Shown here: piece by piece, positions 6,088-7,375 of the stretch
Numbering within the stretch: position 1 is the stretch's first letter
Layout: every line of letters starts with the position of its first letter
DNA from: an uncultured Lachnospiraceae bacterium
Lineage (GTDB): Bacteria > Bacillota > Clostridia > Lachnospirales > Lachnospiraceae
NCBI GenBank assembly: GCA_946183625.1
Contig: CAMHCL010000076.1
Span: 1-7,375 of the forward strand
Direction of reading: 5' to 3'
Length of the DNA: 7,375 bases
The notes under the pieces: model-generated
The model's input: the letters and a program-made list of their open reading frames with translations, nothing else
Told to the model about the DNA's origin: nothing
Database searches by the model: none
Made by a program: the position numbers and the translations under genes

Positions 6088-6837
6088 ATGAGTAAAGTTT
6101 TAGAAGGCAAGACTGCAATAGTAACTGGCGGTGCCAGAGGTATCGGACGTGCCATAAGCGTAAAGCTTGCTTCAGAAGGCGCAAACGTAGTTATCTGTGA
6201 CATCGTTATTAATGAGGCAGCTGAAGAAACAATAAAGTTAATAGAAGAGCAGGGCGTTAAGGCCGCTGCATTTGTTGCAAATGTAACTGTACCAGAGGAT
6301 TGTGATAACCTCTTCAAGCAGGCTGCTGAGCAGTTTGGTTCAGTTGATATCCTTGTTAATAATGCAGGTGTTACAAGAGATAACCTGATCATGAGAATGA
6401 AAGAAGAAGAGTTTGATCTTGTTATAGCAACAAATCTTAAGGGTACTTACAATATGATGAAGGCTGCAGCTCGTCCTATGATGAAGGCACGTTATGGACG
6501 TATAGTTAACATCAGTAGTGTAGTAGGCATATATGGAAATGCCGGACAGGTTAATTATTCAGCAAGTAAGGCTGGTGTTATCGGTATGACAAAATCACTT
6601 GCTAAGGAACTTGGAAGCAGAGGCATTACAGTAAATGCTGTTGCTCCTGGATTTATCGAGACAGATATGACGAAGGTTCTGTCAGATGATCTTAAAGCAG
6701 AGATGGTTAAGAATATCGCACTGGGCAGGGCAGGACAGCCTGAGGATGTAGCGAAGGTTGTAGCTTTCCTCGCTTCTGATGAAGCTGCATATGTAACCGG
6801 CCAGGTTATAGAGTGCTCAGGTGGAATGAGCTGCTAA
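6088..6837 (+). CDS. fabG: 3-oxoacyl-[acyl-carrier-protein] reductase
   Basis: FabG uses NADPH to reduce 3-ketoacyl-ACP to 3-hydroxyacyl-ACP. This 249-residue short-chain dehydrogenase shows the Rossmann cofactor loop TGGARGIG (13-20), NNAG (91-94) and the active-site set Asn116, Ser144 (NISSVVG), Tyr157 and Lys161 (YSASK). APGFIETDMT (about 187-196) and the C-terminal SDEAAYVTGQ are typical of FabG rather than of other short-chain dehydrogenases. The start is ATG 6088, not the in-frame TTG at 6082. The gene is separated from fabD by 164 bases, most of them the palindromic element, so its expression could be partly set apart from the upstream genes. No promoter with good spacing is obvious in that gap. 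Confidence 0.96.
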   Translation: MSKVLEGKTAIVTGGARGIGRAISVKLASEGANVVICDIVINEAAEETIKLIEEQGVKAAAFVANVTVPEDCDNLFKQAAEQFGSVDILVNNAGVTRDNLIMRMKEEEFDLVIATNLKGTYNMMKAAARPMMKARYGRIVNISSVVGIYGNAGQVNYSASKAGVIGMTKSLAKELGSRGITVNAVAPGFIETDMTKVLSDDLKAEMVKNIALGRAGQPEDVAKVVAFLASDEAAYVTGQVIECSGGMSC

Positions 6838-6851
6838 GGATTAAATGTTCT

Positions 6852-6868
6852 CCGATTTTTCAAATCGG
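6852..6868. repeat. Short perfect inverted repeat after fabG
   Basis: CCGATTT (6852-6858) and AAATCGG (6862-6868) form a 7-bp perfect stem with a 3-base loop, 14 bases after the fabG stop. No T-run follows on either strand, so it does not look like a complete intrinsic terminator. It may protect or mark the 3' end of the fatty acid operon message, or weaken read-through into the next gene. Confidence 0.55.
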
Positions 6869-6882
6869 CAGTGGTAAAATGT

Positions 6883-7375
6883 ATGGTTGAGATATTTAAG
6901 GGGTTAGATAAAGCAGCTAAGATACGACTTATATTATTCTTTGTGCTGTTAATATGGTGCATATATCTCGGAGTTGGCTTTTCCTATGAGATTGATGGGA
7001 GACAGAGTCTGACCGGAGGCGTCTCGGGTCTGATGACCCATCCTTCACAGCTGAATGGTAATTATATGATCGATGGAAGTGATTTTACGCCTTTGGTTAT
7101 CCTGTTGGGATATGGAGTAAATGGAATACTTGCCATTTTTTACATTTTTATCATCTTAGTTGTTGTGGTGGTGGAAACTGTTCTGATATTTATTCCAGTG
7201 CTCATTCTCAGACTTTTAGGATTAAAGGAAAAATACGAGGTTTCAGAGGAAGAATATAAGTTTATAAAATATTCTTATTTGGTCACATTAGGAATATGCA
7301 TAATAGCAAGTCTTATAATCACGAAATTTATAGGGATTATACCGACTATAATGTTTAATGCTGACTGGGCACTTA
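6883..7375 (+). CDS. Unknown multi-pass membrane protein, 3'-truncated
   Basis: An open frame runs from ATG 6883 to the right edge without a stop, giving 164 visible residues. I do not recognise the family. Hydrophobic segments are seen at about residues 15-34, at about 70-113 (long enough for two passes, with a Glu at 98 and an unusual run of five Val at about 93-97) and at about 132-155. A polar loop lies at about 35-69, and a charged stretch with LKEKYEVSEEEYKF at about 114-127. The start is weakly supported: only AGTGG at 6870-6874 lies 8 bases upstream, and an in-frame GTG at 6871 is an alternative. Codons look less selected than in the fatty acid genes, suggesting lower expression. It begins 45 bases after fabG, so read-through is possible, but nothing links it to lipid synthesis. 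Confidence 0.75.
   Translation, partial: MVEIFKGLDKAAKIRLILFFVLLIWCIYLGVGFSYEIDGRQSLTGGVSGLMTHPSQLNGNYMIDGSDFTPLVILLGYGVNGILAIFYIFIILVVVVVETVLIFIPVLILRLLGLKEKYEVSEEEYKFIKYSYLVTLGICIIASLIITKFIGIIPTIMFNADWAL

Noticed and set aside
6852..6868. Intrinsic terminator after fabG
   Set aside because: The hairpin is perfect but A/T-rich towards the loop, and no T-run follows on either strand.

Overview
The window looks like chromosomal DNA from a low-to-moderate GC Gram-positive anaerobe, most likely class Clostridia and plausibly Lachnospiraceae (Butyrivibrio-like). The reasons are the frequent AGA and ATA codons, strong GGAGG-type ribosome binding sites, a type II fatty acid synthesis cluster that uses FabK as enoyl-ACP reductase, and an acetyl-CoA carboxylase split into separate AccA and AccD subunits. 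The genus is inference from style. All genes lie on the + strand.

Layout: (1) 1-1154, the C-terminal two thirds of an AMP-forming acyl-CoA synthetase of the medium-chain type, cut by the left edge. (2) 1155-1335, an intergenic region with a good sigma-A-type promoter and an imperfect dyad over its -35 box. (3) 1336-6837, a tight fatty acid synthesis operon: acpP, accD, accA, fabK, an unknown membrane-anchored protein, fabD and fabG. (4) 6883-7375, the start of an unknown multi-pass membrane protein, cut by the right edge.

The operon genes work in sequence. AccA and AccD form the carboxyltransferase half of acetyl-CoA carboxylase and make malonyl-CoA. FabD moves malonyl to the phosphopantetheine arm of AcpP. 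FabG reduces 3-ketoacyl-ACP and FabK reduces enoyl-ACP. The condensing enzymes (fabH, fabF), the dehydratase (fabZ) and the biotin subunits (accB, accC) are not in this window.

The most unusual feature is a 138-bp element at 5925-6062 between fabD and fabG. Its ends form a long inverted repeat (20 of 23 positions pair). Inside are a 19-bp hairpin, a small GNRA-loop hairpin and a competing alternative stem. It fills almost exactly the extra space in an otherwise tightly packed operon. It is therefore either a small palindromic mobile element (MITE-like) or a structured RNA in the fabG leader. The second point of interest is the unknown 183-residue membrane-anchored protein encoded between fabK and fabD.
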